From contig JAIQFQ010000001.1 of NCBI GenBank assembly GCA_020073245.1, positions 294,001-358,000 on the forward strand: a stretch of DNA of 64,000 nucleotides, read 5' to 3'. The notes below the pieces were generated by a model, which saw nothing but the letters and a program-made list of their open reading frames with translations, was not told the DNA's origin and did no database searches. The position numbers were made by a program, and so were the translations under genes. The stretch is from Terriglobia bacterium. GTDB lineage: Bacteria; Acidobacteriota; Thermoanaerobaculia; Thermoanaerobaculales; Thermoanaerobaculaceae. How positions within the stretch are numbered: the stretch's first letter is position 1; each line of letters begins with the position of its first letter. Positions 1-8,294 of this stretch are shown piece after piece.

Positions 1-811
1 CGCCGCGGAACAGCGCCGCCAACTCGGCCCGCTCGACGTGCCCCAAGCAGTGCACCTGGGCTGTGAGTCCCATGGCGCTCGCTCGGCGCGCCAGTTCCCC
101 GTCAGGCAGAAAGCCACCCACCATGTATAGCGGCGGCGCCGGACCGCGCCGGTCGTGGGCCAGGAGTTGGTACGCCTTGAGGAGCCCCTCGGCGTTCTTG
201 TGGGGCTTGTGGTTGCCCACGTGCAGGAGATAGGGCGGCGAGACGCCAAGCCGCTGACGAAGCCTCTCGTCCTCCAGCGGGTCGCCGGGGGCGAGGAACT
301 CAGCGTGCACACCGGAAGGAATCACTCGAAGCCGGTCCTCGGTCGCTCCGAAGAGCCGGCGGAGGTCGTCGGCGGTCGTGCGCGAGACAGCGATCACCCG
401 CCGCGCGCGGCGGACGGCCGCGCGGATCGATATGCGTGCAAATGCGAAACCAAGCGAACTTGGGAGAAACTCGGGGAACAACACGTGGATGATGTCGTGG
501 ATCGTCACCACCATCCGTCGCGGGAGCAGCCACGGAAGAACGTAGTGAGGCACGTGCAGGACACCCACTCCGGCCCGCAACGCGGCGGCCAGTACCGCGG
601 CCTGCTCCCAGATCGAGTAGCCCGGGGCATCCACCTCGACCAGGCGCCAGCTCTCGGGGAGATCGGGGAGGAGGTCACGATTCTCGCTGTCGATCAGGAC
701 GATCATCCCCCCAGGCGGATCGATCCGCGCATACTCTCCCAGCAGCCCCTGTAGGTATGAGCCGATTCCGTAGTCCGCGAGCTTACGGGCGTCTATGCCG
801 AGCCGACGCAT
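1..811 (-). CDS. Glycosyltransferase family 4, 3' part cut by window start
   Basis: The reverse-strand frame is open from an ATG at 811 to the window edge, giving about 270 residues (N-terminus MRRLGIDARKLADYGIGSY). It has the GT-B layout of retaining GT4 enzymes: an N-terminal GIGSY glycine motif, an acceptor-side MVVTIHDIIH segment near residue 95, a central VIPSGVHAEF stretch, then YLLHVGNHKPHKN, which opens the nucleotide-sugar-binding half. The usual C-terminal EGFGLP segment lies beyond the window. Its start overlaps the end of the next upstream gene by 29 bp, so the three glycosyltransferases are probably one transcript making a surface glycan. Family is seen; sugar donor and acceptor cannot be told. 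Confidence 0.88.
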   Translation of the reverse strand, partial: MRRLGIDARKLADYGIGSYLQGLLGEYARIDPPGGMIVLIDSENRDLLPDLPESWRLVEVDAPGYSIWEQAAVLAAALRAGVGVLHVPHYVLPWLLPRRMVVTIHDIIHVLFPEFLPSSLGFAFARISIRAAVRRARRVIAVSRTTADDLRRLFGATEDRLRVIPSGVHAEFLAPGDPLEDERLRQRLGVSPPYLLHVGNHKPHKNAEGLLKAYQLLAHDRRGPAPPLYMVGGFLPDGELARRASAMGLTAQVHCLGHVERAELAALFRG

Positions 812-1955
812 CGCTCGGCATTCTAAGGCCGGAGGTCTCGGTTTGCTCATGTGCCGCTTCGACCAGCAGCTCGCGCCACTCGGCGAGCGGCCGCTTCCAG
901 GTGAGCGCCCCTGCTCGTTCACGAGCCGCGGCGCGCAGCGCGCTCTGTACCTCGGGCCCGAGGGCCACCCCCAGCGCGTTGGTCAGCGCTGGAACGTCAC
1001 CGCGGGGGACGTGGCGGGCCGCGCCCCCCGCGATCTCAAGGAGTGCCGGCGCGTCGGTGGTGACGCACGCCGCGCCGCACGCGAGCGCCTCGGCGAGGGG
1101 CAGCCCGAACCCCTCCTCCTCCGAGGCGAGAACGACGATCTCCGCGTATCGCAGCAGATCGCGGGCATCGGTGCGGCTCACGTATCCGGGCAAATGGACG
1201 CGAGACGCGTCGGGATGATGGGCCAGGGCCGCCCCAAGCCACCCCCCACCCCAGCCGCGCCCGCCGGCCAGCACGAGGTCGGGCGCACCGGCGCGCCCCG
1301 CGAGAAGTGAGGCGTGAGCGGCGAGCAGCGTCGCGACCCCCTTGCGCGGCTCCACCGTGCCGAGTTGCACGATGAATTTCCTGCCATCCGCGAAGGTCCG
1401 GCGAACGTCCTCTCCGGTCTCGCCCTCCCCGGCCGGTGAGAAGAGTGGGTCGACCCCCTCGCCGATGACCAGCGCGCGGCGGCCGGCCCTCGGCTGGAGG
1501 TGTCCCACTGCCGTGCGCGTCGCCTCCGACACGCAGACGATCACGTCCGCCCGTGCGAGCGACTCCTCATGGTACGCGTTGAAACAGAAGCGGTTCGCGA
1601 GCGTGTGCGCTCCCGGTCGTGTGCGAGGCGTGACGTCGTGGACCACGAGCACGCTCGGCACCGGGACCCGGCGTGGGAGCACCCCGAGGGTGGCCACGAA
1701 GACATCGGCACGCCCGGCCAGCAACGGGGATGCAATAGTGTGCAGCCAGAGCGTACCCGGCAGCGGAAACGGAGGTGCGAGAACCTCGCACCGATCCGTC
1801 AGGTCGTTGAGGCCCAGGTTCGCCACTTGGCGGGGGAGACACAGAACGAACCGCCAGTTCGTTGCGGCAGTCAGGCCGCGCATCAACCCCTCGAGCCACA
1901 CGCCCACCCCGGTACGTGGGCCGATGAGCGGCCGGGCGTCAAACGCGATACGCAT
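783..1955 (-). CDS. Glycosyltransferase family 4
   Basis: 390 residues, full length for GT4. It starts MRIAFDARPLIGPRTGVGVW, the usual first beta-strand and glycine loop. SVLVVHDVTPRTRPG marks the acceptor domain; VIGEGVDPLFSP, then FIVQLGTVEPRKGVATLL, open the donor-binding Rossmann domain; EEEGFGLPLAEALACG near residue 285 is the nucleotide-sugar-phosphate-binding E-x7-E motif. The ATG lies within the last codons of the upstream gene (17-bp overlap) and the 3' end overlaps the next gene by 29 bp, indicating translational coupling. It probably acts at the cytoplasmic membrane in exopolysaccharide or O-antigen assembly; the linkage made is unknown. Confidence 0.92.
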   Translation of the reverse strand: MRIAFDARPLIGPRTGVGVWLEGLMRGLTAATNWRFVLCLPRQVANLGLNDLTDRCEVLAPPFPLPGTLWLHTIASPLLAGRADVFVATLGVLPRRVPVPSVLVVHDVTPRTRPGAHTLANRFCFNAYHEESLARADVIVCVSEATRTAVGHLQPRAGRRALVIGEGVDPLFSPAGEGETGEDVRRTFADGRKFIVQLGTVEPRKGVATLLAAHASLLAGRAGAPDLVLAGGRGWGGGWLGAALAHHPDASRVHLPGYVSRTDARDLLRYAEIVVLASEEEGFGLPLAEALACGAACVTTDAPALLEIAGGAARHVPRGDVPALTNALGVALGPEVQSALRAAARERAGALTWKRPLAEWRELLVEAAHEQTETSGLRMPSDASARHRRP

Positions 1956-3231
1956 CGGGAAACCGTTCCGGAAGGCCGGCAGCGCGACGCATCACCGCCG
2001 CGCTGGCCCGTGCCGTTTCGTCCCACGAAAACAGCGCAGCGCGCTTCCTGCCCGCCGCGGCGAGTGACGCCGCGAGTAGGGGGTCCCCCGCGAGGCGCAG
2101 CGCGGCGGCGGCGATGTCGGCGGGGCTGGAGGGGTCCACGTAGAGGGCCGCATCACCTGCCACCTCGGGCAGCGAGGTGGCGCGGGAGACGATCACCGGG
2201 ATACCGCATGCCATCGCTTCAACGACCGGCAGCCCGAACCCCTCGAGCAGCGACGGGAAGACCAAGGCCTCGGCGCGCCTCATTACCGAGGCCAGCGTCG
2301 CGCGATCCAGGTAGTCGAGGTGAACGATGCGGTCTCGTACAGGCGAGCGCGCCAGCGCCTCCTGCGCCGCCTCGGTCCGCCAGCCCCACCTCCCCACGAG
2401 CACGAGATCGCCGGGATAGCCACCGGCGGCCGCCAGCGCAAATGCCGCCAGCAGGTTGACGATGTTCTTGCGTGGCTCGAGGGTCGAGACGAACAGCAGG
2501 TAGCGAGCGGGCAGGACGTCAGGAACGGCTGTTTCTCCCGCCGCGAACGCAGGGTCCACGCCCTCATGAATCACGTGGATCCGCCGGGGCGTGACCCCGG
2601 CGAGCGCGGCAAGGTCGTCCGCCGTCGCTCCCGAGACCGCGATGAGCGCGTCCGCGGCGTGCAGGACGCTCGGAAGACGGTCGCGGAGGTTCTCCAGGGT
2701 CTCGCGCTGGACCGTGTCCGGACGACGCAGGAACGCAAGGTCGTGGACGGTGGGGACGAGGGATCGGACCGCGGCGAGGTGCCGCCGCGGCACGACGAAG
2801 TTCGGGGCGAAGAAGACGTCGTTGCCGTCCAGGAAAAGGAGGGTGGGCTCGACAACCGCCCGCAGGGCCTTGAGCGTGCCTCGGATGGGAAGCAGAAATC
2901 CCTCAGGGATGTGGTGGAAGCGAAACCGGGTTCGCAGCGAGGTCGGCAGCAGAGGCGGCGGCGGCTCGTCCGGAGCAGCGAACGTGTGCGCGTAAAGCCG
3001 AAGCTCGATCGCAGGGTCCACTTGGGGGAGCCGGGCCAGAAGGTTCCACTCGTACCAGCCGACGCCACTCATGCGTTCGAAGAACGGGAAGATGTCGACC
3101 CCAATGGCCAGCGTCTCATCTCCAAGCACGACCCGTCTGTAGCGGCGGCGGAAACGGGCAAACAGGGTGCCGACGATGTCGCGCAGCAGGTTTACGAAGA
3201 AGATGGAGGTGACGTACAGGCGCCGGGCCAT
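1939..3231 (-). CDS. Glycosyltransferase family 4
   Basis: 430 residues. The first 35 residues (MARRLYVTSIFFVNLLRDIV...) are hydrophobic and basic and may anchor the enzyme to the membrane; this extension is absent from the two downstream paralogues. The GT4 core begins LAIGVDIFPFFERMSGVGWY. Further motifs are LVPTVHDLAFLRRPDT (acceptor lobe), VIHEGVDPAF and YLLFVSTLEPRKN (domain junction), and LEGFGLPVVEAMACG (donor-phosphate-binding E-x7-E). It is the first gene of a three-gene overlapping set read leftwards, 32 bp from a divergent gene. Role in surface glycan synthesis is inferred from family and clustering. Confidence 0.92.
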   Translation of the reverse strand: MARRLYVTSIFFVNLLRDIVGTLFARFRRRYRRVVLGDETLAIGVDIFPFFERMSGVGWYEWNLLARLPQVDPAIELRLYAHTFAAPDEPPPPLLPTSLRTRFRFHHIPEGFLLPIRGTLKALRAVVEPTLLFLDGNDVFFAPNFVVPRRHLAAVRSLVPTVHDLAFLRRPDTVQRETLENLRDRLPSVLHAADALIAVSGATADDLAALAGVTPRRIHVIHEGVDPAFAAGETAVPDVLPARYLLFVSTLEPRKNIVNLLAAFALAAAGGYPGDLVLVGRWGWRTEAAQEALARSPVRDRIVHLDYLDRATLASVMRRAEALVFPSLLEGFGLPVVEAMACGIPVIVSRATSLPEVAGDAALYVDPSSPADIAAAALRLAGDPLLAASLAAAGRKRAALFSWDETARASAAVMRRAAGLPERFPDAYRV

Positions 3232-3244
3232 CGCGATGAAAGGT

Positions 3245-3263
3245 TACACTACGACACCGTGTC
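3245..3263 (+). promoter_or_regulatory. Possible -10 element and palindrome before the 3264 gene
   Basis: The 32-bp spacer between divergent genes holds TACACT at 3245-3250, a plausible -10 box, followed by the perfect palindrome GACAC-C-GTGTC at 3253-3263, which touches the ATG. Transcription from this box would leave a leader of only about 7 nt. The palindrome could be an operator. No good -35 box is visible. Low certainty. Confidence 0.3.
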
Positions 3264-4388
3264 ATGAGGCGCACCGCCCTCATCCTCGTCGGAGCCATCA
3301 CCGGCGCCGTTGTCCTCGGCGTCGCCTGGTGGTGGTGGACGGCGCCGCCGCGAGCCGACGTCAGCGTCCTTGCGGAGGCTGCGGCTGCCATCCCGGCGGG
3401 TGCCGACGGCCTCCTGGTCGTCGCCCAACCGAACGGCGCCGTCCACTGGCTCCTGCGCAGGCCTCAGGCCGTCGCTCTGCTGGAACTCTCCGCACCACGG
3501 ACGGATGAAGCGCTCACCCGCCTGAGGAGGAGCCTCGAGACCCTGGCCAGGGAAGCGCACGGCCCGCTGGCGGTTTGGTGGCGGGGCACCGAAATGGCGG
3601 CCTCCGCGCGTGTCGCTGGCGGCGCGGCGCGTGCACTCCGGACGCTCGCCGCACTCGAGGCGGTGCCGGCTCGCAGCGCTCCGTCGGTGGCCGACGCAAC
3701 CGTCGTCTCAATCGCCTCCAACTCGGCGCTGCTGGAAGGACCTTCTGGAACCGGTCCGCGGTTCGGCGGTCCTGAGCGGTTGTCCGGTATCGCCCGGCTC
3801 GGCGCGCGTTGGTGGCGTATCCGAGCGACGCGCGACCGCCTCGATCTCGTAGCCGGCACGCCGCCCGAGCTGCCAGCACGGGAGGGCCCCAGCACCATCA
3901 TCACGGGCGACATCGGCCGCCTCATCGGCCCCGCCCTGTCCTCAAATGCCTTGTCACAGGCGTCGGCCGGCCTGGCGTTCGATGCCGACGGGTGGGCCCT
4001 CGCCCTTCCCGGCACCCCTCTCGGGCCGGAGGTCATGAGAATGCTGACCCTGGGCGGGGACACGCCCGCATCGCCGCCTTCCGGGGCGCGGGCTTGGCGC
4101 GGCGTGCTGGGCGAGGTCTGGGCCCTGCCGGGGCCCGGCCTCACGATCGGATCCCGCGCAACCATGCTTGCTTCGCTCCCGTCGCCTCCATACGCCGGCG
4201 AGTCGGGCATGCTTCGGGGGCCGGAGCTGTCCGCGGTGTGCCTGCGCACCGCTGACGCGCTGGAGCGGCTGTGGGTGTTCGAATCCCGTGCAACGGCGCT
4301 GCGACGCGCGGCTCCGCTGGTGGCGCAGGTGCGGCTCGCCCGCTGGCGCATCCTCCCCGAGGGCGGGCGGATTCGCCTTGAGTGGTAG
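3264..4388 (+). CDS. Membrane-anchored protein of unknown function
   Basis: 374 residues with one N-terminal membrane segment (about residues 4-27, ILVGAITGAVVLGVAWWWW) and no cleavage site I trust, so it is probably a membrane anchor with an extracytoplasmic body. The rest is alanine-, glycine- and arginine-rich with repeated LA/LR stretches, a GADGLLVVAQPNGAVHWLLR segment near residue 50 and LAVWWRG near residue 105. The pattern vaguely recalls DUF3352-like proteins that evaluate substrate-like beta repeats, but I do not recognise the family. It ends 3 nt before the enoyl-CoA hydratase start region and is probably co-transcribed with it. No enzymatic motif is visible. Confidence 0.75.
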   Translation: MRRTALILVGAITGAVVLGVAWWWWTAPPRADVSVLAEAAAAIPAGADGLLVVAQPNGAVHWLLRRPQAVALLELSAPRTDEALTRLRRSLETLAREAHGPLAVWWRGTEMAASARVAGGAARALRTLAALEAVPARSAPSVADATVVSIASNSALLEGPSGTGPRFGGPERLSGIARLGARWWRIRATRDRLDLVAGTPPELPAREGPSTIITGDIGRLIGPALSSNALSQASAGLAFDADGWALALPGTPLGPEVMRMLTLGGDTPASPPSGARAWRGVLGEVWALPGPGLTIGSRATMLASLPSPPYAGESGMLRGPELSAVCLRTADALERLWVFESRATALRRAAPLVAQVRLARWRILPEGGRIRLEW

Positions 4389-4397
4389 CATTTGCCG

Positions 4398-5177
4398 GTG
4401 CCTCTGGTGAACACGACCCGGTGCGGGCCGCTCGTGATTCTCGAGCTCGCCCGCCCCGAGAGCGGCAACGCGCTCTCCAGCGCCCTCGTGACCGAGTTGA
4501 CCGCAGCGTTTGGCGCGGCGCCCGCCGGTGGCGCCCGCGCGGTCGTCCTCGCCGGCGCCGGCCGGCACTTCTGCACCGGCGCCGACCTCGCAGAGTTGGC
4601 CGCCACCGTGGATGCGCCGGAGGAGGAGCGCGTCGTCGACGCGGAACGCCTTGCCGGCCTCTACGCCGCGGTGCTGCGCTGTCCTCTTCTCACCGTCGCT
4701 GCAGTCCATGGGGCGGCATTCGGAGGTGGGATGGGCCTCGCCGCCGCTTGCGATCTCGTGATCGCCGGGCAGGACGTCAGGATCCAGTTCTCCGAGGCGC
4801 GTCTGGGCTTCGTCCCCGCGCTGATCTCCGTCTTCTTGCCGCGGAGGGTCCCGCCGGCGCACCTGGCCAAGCTCTTCCTCGACCCGGAACCGCTTGGGCC
4901 CGAGAGTGCGCGCGACGTCGGCCTCGTGGACGAGATCGCTTCGGACCCGCGTGTCACCGCGGAGCGGCTCGCAACCGACGCGTGCAGGAAGGTCGCACCC
5001 AGCGCGGTGGCCGAGACGAAGCGCCTGCTGCTCGATGTGACGCTCCCGCAGCTCGATCGACATCTTGCCGACGCCGCGCGGGCCAACGCGCGCCAGCGCG
5101 CTCACCCCGATTGTCGCCGCGGCCTCGCGGCGTTCCTGGCCACCAAGAACCTCCCCGACTGGGTGGATCTGGACTAG
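4398..5177 (+). CDS. Enoyl-CoA hydratase/isomerase family protein
   Basis: About 259 residues, the normal crotonase-fold length. RPESGNALS near residue 20 is the start of the CoA-binding site; GAGRHFCTGADL around residue 55 holds the oxyanion-hole backbone; GAAFGGGMGLAAACDLVIA near residue 110 is the second oxyanion glycine pair. The following region (FSEARLGFVPALISVFLPRR) is where hydratases carry catalytic glutamates; one Glu is visible (SEARLG) and the second usual position reads as Pro/Ala, so it may be an isomerase or another crotonase-type enzyme. The GTG at 4398 is chosen; a TTG at 4392 and a GTG at 4407 are alternatives. It shares a CTAG stop tetranucleotide with the convergent mqnE. 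Confidence 0.88.
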   Translation: MPLVNTTRCGPLVILELARPESGNALSSALVTELTAAFGAAPAGGARAVVLAGAGRHFCTGADLAELAATVDAPEEERVVDAERLAGLYAAVLRCPLLTVAAVHGAAFGGGMGLAAACDLVIAGQDVRIQFSEARLGFVPALISVFLPRRVPPAHLAKLFLDPEPLGPESARDVGLVDEIASDPRVTAERLATDACRKVAPSAVAETKRLLLDVTLPQLDRHLADAARANARQRAHPDCRRGLAAFLATKNLPDWVDLD

Positions 5178-6313
5178 GGATTTGTCCGGGAGATGCGGCG
5201 GATCTCCGGCGGGGTGGGGAGCTCGCGGTAGAGAGTGTCCCGCTCGACCGGCACCCGCTGCGCCTCACCGATCAGGTGCTCGAGTTCGCGGCGAGCCATG
5301 CCCGCACCGGCCTCCCCGCCGGCCGCCCGAGTGATGCGCTCGTCCACGACTGTGCCGTCGAGGTCGTCGGCACCAAAGTGCAGCGCCACCTGCGCCGTCT
5401 TGGCGCCCAGCATGATCCAGTACGCCTTGACGTGCGGGATGTTGTCCAACATCAGGCGCGACAGCGCGATGGTCTGGAGGTCGAGCTTTCCCGTCGTCGG
5501 GGCGAGGTGATCGAGGCGAGTGTTGGCGGGGTGAAAAGCGAGGGGGATGAAGCACTGGAACCCACCCGTGGAGTCCTGTAATTCGCGCAGTCGGATGAGG
5601 TGATCGACCCTCTCCTCAGGCGTCTCGATGTGGCCGTAGAGCATCGTACAGTTGGACCGCAAACCCAGGCGATGCACGGTGCGGGCGATCTCGAGCCAGC
5701 GCTCCCCCGACGTCTTGTGGTCACAGATTTGGGCGCGCACGCGCTCGGCAAAGATCTCGGCGCCTCCGCCCGGGCACGAGTCGAGACCCGCCGCTGTGAG
5801 ACGGCCGACGATCTCCTCGACAGACAGCTTGGAGCGCTGCGCGAGGAAGTCGAGCTCCACCATCGTGAGCGCTTTGATGTGGACCCAGGGGAAGTGAAGC
5901 TTCAAGGCTCGGAACAGCGCCTCGTAGTAGTCGACACCCAGCTTCGGGTGCAGGCCCCCGACGATATGAAGCTCGGTCACCGTCTCGGTGACGTCGCGCG
6001 CCGCTACCTCGACGGCCTGATCCACCGTATACGTCCATCCGCGCGCTCCACCGTACTTCTCAGCGAAGGCGCAGAGGGCGCACGACGCCACGCAGACGTT
6101 GGTAGGGTTGAGGTGGCGGTTGACGTTGAAGTACGCCACGTCGCCGTGCAGGCGCTCCCGAACGAGGTTCGCGATCCGCCCGACGCCCAGCAGGTCCGGC
6201 GTCGTCGCCACCAGCAGGCCGTCCGAGAACGACAGGCGCCCGTTCGCCTCGACCTTGCCCGCGATCGGATCCAGGCGCGGGTCAGCGAAAGGGCCGAACG
6301 GTGCAGTTCCCAT
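5174..6313 (-). CDS. mqnE: Aminodeoxyfutalosine synthase (radical SAM), menaquinone pathway
   Basis: 379 residues from the ATG at 6313. The radical-SAM cluster motif is C74-x3-C78-x2-C81 (NVCVASCALC), preceded by FNVNRHLNPTN, a signature shared with MqnE, MqnC and CofH. Later motifs ELHIVGGLHPKLGVDYY, GGGAEIF and CTMLYGHIETPEER, and the C-terminal RMLDN/KAYW-like stretch, fit MqnE best; it joins the enolpyruvyl ether product of MqnA to the adenosyl radical in the futalosine route to menaquinone. No other mqn genes are in the window. The frame stays open upstream to 6469, but conservation begins at this ATG, with TAGATT 7 nt before it, so the transcript may be leaderless. MqnC is the main alternative. 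Confidence 0.87.
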   Translation of the reverse strand: MGTAPFGPFADPRLDPIAGKVEANGRLSFSDGLLVATTPDLLGVGRIANLVRERLHGDVAYFNVNRHLNPTNVCVASCALCAFAEKYGGARGWTYTVDQAVEVAARDVTETVTELHIVGGLHPKLGVDYYEALFRALKLHFPWVHIKALTMVELDFLAQRSKLSVEEIVGRLTAAGLDSCPGGGAEIFAERVRAQICDHKTSGERWLEIARTVHRLGLRSNCTMLYGHIETPEERVDHLIRLRELQDSTGGFQCFIPLAFHPANTRLDHLAPTTGKLDLQTIALSRLMLDNIPHVKAYWIMLGAKTAQVALHFGADDLDGTVVDERITRAAGGEAGAGMARRELEHLIGEAQRVPVERDTLYRELPTPPEIRRISRTNP

Positions 6314-6320
6314 GGGGGCG

Positions 6321-6326
6321 AATCTA
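6321..6326 (-). promoter_or_regulatory. -10-like box abutting mqnE start
   Basis: On the minus strand TAGATT ends 7 nt before the mqnE ATG, so an RNA start would fall on or near the A of the ATG. No Shine-Dalgarno sequence is visible and no convincing -35 box lies upstream. Confidence 0.3.
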
Positions 6327-6595
6327 CCACGAAAACAATGTCCTGCGACAGAGACCAATGCTCTGAGAGTTGCCGCGAGCCCCGGACCCTCACCTGCTAG
6401 CATGTCGAGCAAAGGAGAGTCGCCGAAGCACGGCGCAGAGGCTGGCGGCGCAAGCGGGCCACCGTCCATTGCGAGTTCGTCCTGGGCATGACTTCGGTGG
6501 CGAGGGTGGCGTCCAGGGTTCGAACCGGCAGCCGTGCGGTTGTGTCAAGAACCGCTCACCCGGCGCCGGCTGACGCGCCCTCGGAACGGTGACCC

Positions 6596-6979
6596 ATGCC
6601 GCGATTTCGCCGGTTTGCCGCCCTGACCGCAACAACGGTCATCCTCGTCCTTGGCTTCCGCGACGGCGTGCGCCTGGCCTTTCGCTCGCACCGCATTCCC
6701 CCATGCTCCGACGTCTTGGCGCCGCTGCAAGTTGCACCGATCCCGGCCGGCGCGACGGCCGCTATCATCGCACCCGCACGCTGGCGGCAACTTCGCCTCC
6801 GCGAACCGCTCAGCGAGGCCATCTTCAGGCGTCCCGACGTGCACTGGCTCCTGGTGGGTAATGCCAACGGCTCTCCTGGAGTCCGCTATCTGGTGACGAT
6901 CGACCCCGGTCTGCTGCTCACTGACTGGCATCCAATCTGGAGACGTGGAGAGGTCACCGTGTTAGTGAGCGATCGGTGA
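6596..6979 (+). CDS. Small secreted or membrane-anchored protein, unknown
   Basis: 127 residues. The N-terminus MPRFRRFAALTATTVILVLG has a basic start and a hydrophobic segment (residues 7-20), so it is a signal peptide or anchor. The rest is short and mixed, with a PDVHWLLVGNANGSPGVRY stretch and no cysteine pair or catalytic motif. The stop overlaps the start of the following membrane protein (GTGA at 6976-6979), indicating translational coupling; the two probably work together. The ATG at 6596 is preceded by a weak GGAACGGTGACC. I do not recognise the family. Confidence 0.65.
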   Translation: MPRFRRFAALTATTVILVLGFRDGVRLAFRSHRIPPCSDVLAPLQVAPIPAGATAAIIAPARWRQLRLREPLSEAIFRRPDVHWLLVGNANGSPGVRYLVTIDPGLLLTDWHPIWRRGEVTVLVSDR

Positions 6980-8268
6980 GTGCCTGGGCTGCCGTTGCGG
7001 TTGTCTTGCTCACCGGCCTCGGGCTCGTGCGCCTGGTCGCGCCGAGGATTGCCCTGGCGCCTTCGTTGGCGACCGTCCCCATGTTCGGGATGATGGCCAC
7101 GGTCGCATGGCTGGCGCTTCTCGATGTCGTCGGCGTGCGCTGGTCACCGTTGGCGCTCCTACCCTTACCGATCATTGCTCTCGCCGCCGGCTGGCGTGGC
7201 GTCGCTCGGCTCGAGGCAGCTCACCGGGCCGACGTTTGGTTGTGGTTGGCCATCGCGGTCGTGGTAACGCACGCAGCGCTCCTTGCGGCCGTACCCAGCT
7301 TCAGCTGGGACTTCCGCTACGACTGGGGTCTCAAGGCTCGCGTCTTCGCGGCTGCCGGGTGTCACGATGGGGCTTGGCTGTCGGCGCCGTCGCACGCGTT
7401 CGTGCATCCCAGCTACCCCCCACTCTGGCCGGATCTTCTCGCCGTCGGCGTCGTACTGGGCGGCACTTTGGAAACGGCGGGTGCCGTCTGGCACGCCACG
7501 TTGGCCGTGGGGTTGGCGGCAGCGTGTTGGTTCCTGGCGGCCCCAGCGCCGCGGTGGGCGCGTACGCTCGCCTCAGCCGCGGGTGCCTGGCCGATGGTGC
7601 TTTCCTGGCCGAGCTATACCGGCAATGCGGAACCCCTGGTTGCCTACCTCGTCGCGGCCGGTCTCGTCGGCCTCCTGCAGATGGATGGACGCGCTCGGAT
7701 GTGGACGGTCGCGGCGTCGGGCGCGGCCCTCGCTCTCGCCAAACAGGAAGGGATGGCACTCGGGCTGGGCCTCGTCATTGCCGCCTGGGCGGCACTTCCC
7801 CGGGGTCAGGCCGCCCGCGCGACATCCGCCTGGGCTGGTGCAACCGGTTGCTGGCAGCTCTTCTTGATGTACCACGGAATCCATGTTCGTGAGTACTCGC
7901 CGTCATGGACACGCGTGGCGCACCACCTCTCCGTGCTCGTGCCGAGCGTCGTTCAGGCCGTCAAGCCCAAGGACCTCGTGCTGCTCGGCCTGTGGGTTGT
8001 TGTCCTGACCGTGGTTGAAGGACGGCCGGCCGCAAGTCTTCGTCGGATCGTGGCGGTATGGGCGGCCGCGGTTGCGGGCGCCTATCTGACCACGAACTCC
8101 GATCTGAGTTGGCATCTGCTGTCCTCGCTGGACCGGGTGATGGCGGCACCGCTGCCCGCTGCCGCGGCGGCTCTCGTCGGTTCGCAGCGGTGGCCGAGCC
8201 GGACCCCTGGACCGGCGGATCCGCGTGCTCCCCAGGTACACGGTGGAGCGGGGAAAGCTCATTCTTGA
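6976..8268 (+). CDS. Polytopic membrane protein, possible GT-C type glycosyltransferase
   Basis: 430 residues, GTG start overlapping the preceding stop by 4 bp. About ten hydrophobic segments are visible (for example near residues 4-22, 38-58, 62-80, 90-110, 160-190 and 215-235). The first large loop carries FSWDFRYDWGLKARVF, an aspartate-rich pattern where ArnT/PMT-type GT-C transferases keep their catalytic acid, followed by HPSYPPLWPDLLA, which also resembles that group. It is therefore plausibly a lipid-linked-sugar transferase working with the small secreted partner upstream. The assignment to GT-C is inference; the membrane topology is clear. Confidence 0.72.
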   Translation: MSAWAAVAVVLLTGLGLVRLVAPRIALAPSLATVPMFGMMATVAWLALLDVVGVRWSPLALLPLPIIALAAGWRGVARLEAAHRADVWLWLAIAVVVTHAALLAAVPSFSWDFRYDWGLKARVFAAAGCHDGAWLSAPSHAFVHPSYPPLWPDLLAVGVVLGGTLETAGAVWHATLAVGLAAACWFLAAPAPRWARTLASAAGAWPMVLSWPSYTGNAEPLVAYLVAAGLVGLLQMDGRARMWTVAASGAALALAKQEGMALGLGLVIAAWAALPRGQAARATSAWAGATGCWQLFLMYHGIHVREYSPSWTRVAHHLSVLVPSVVQAVKPKDLVLLGLWVVVLTVVEGRPAASLRRIVAVWAAAVAGAYLTTNSDLSWHLLSSLDRVMAAPLPAAAAALVGSQRWPSRTPGPADPRAPQVHGGAGKAHS

Positions 8269-8294
8269 CCGTGATTTGTCGGTGCTGCTGAGGC

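Noticed and set aside
6511-6535. GGTTCGAACC at 6518-6527 looks like a tRNA T-loop, suggesting a tRNA or an attachment-site remnant
   Set aside because: Neither strand gives a paired T-stem, acceptor stem or anticodon arm around it; it is a simple palindrome.
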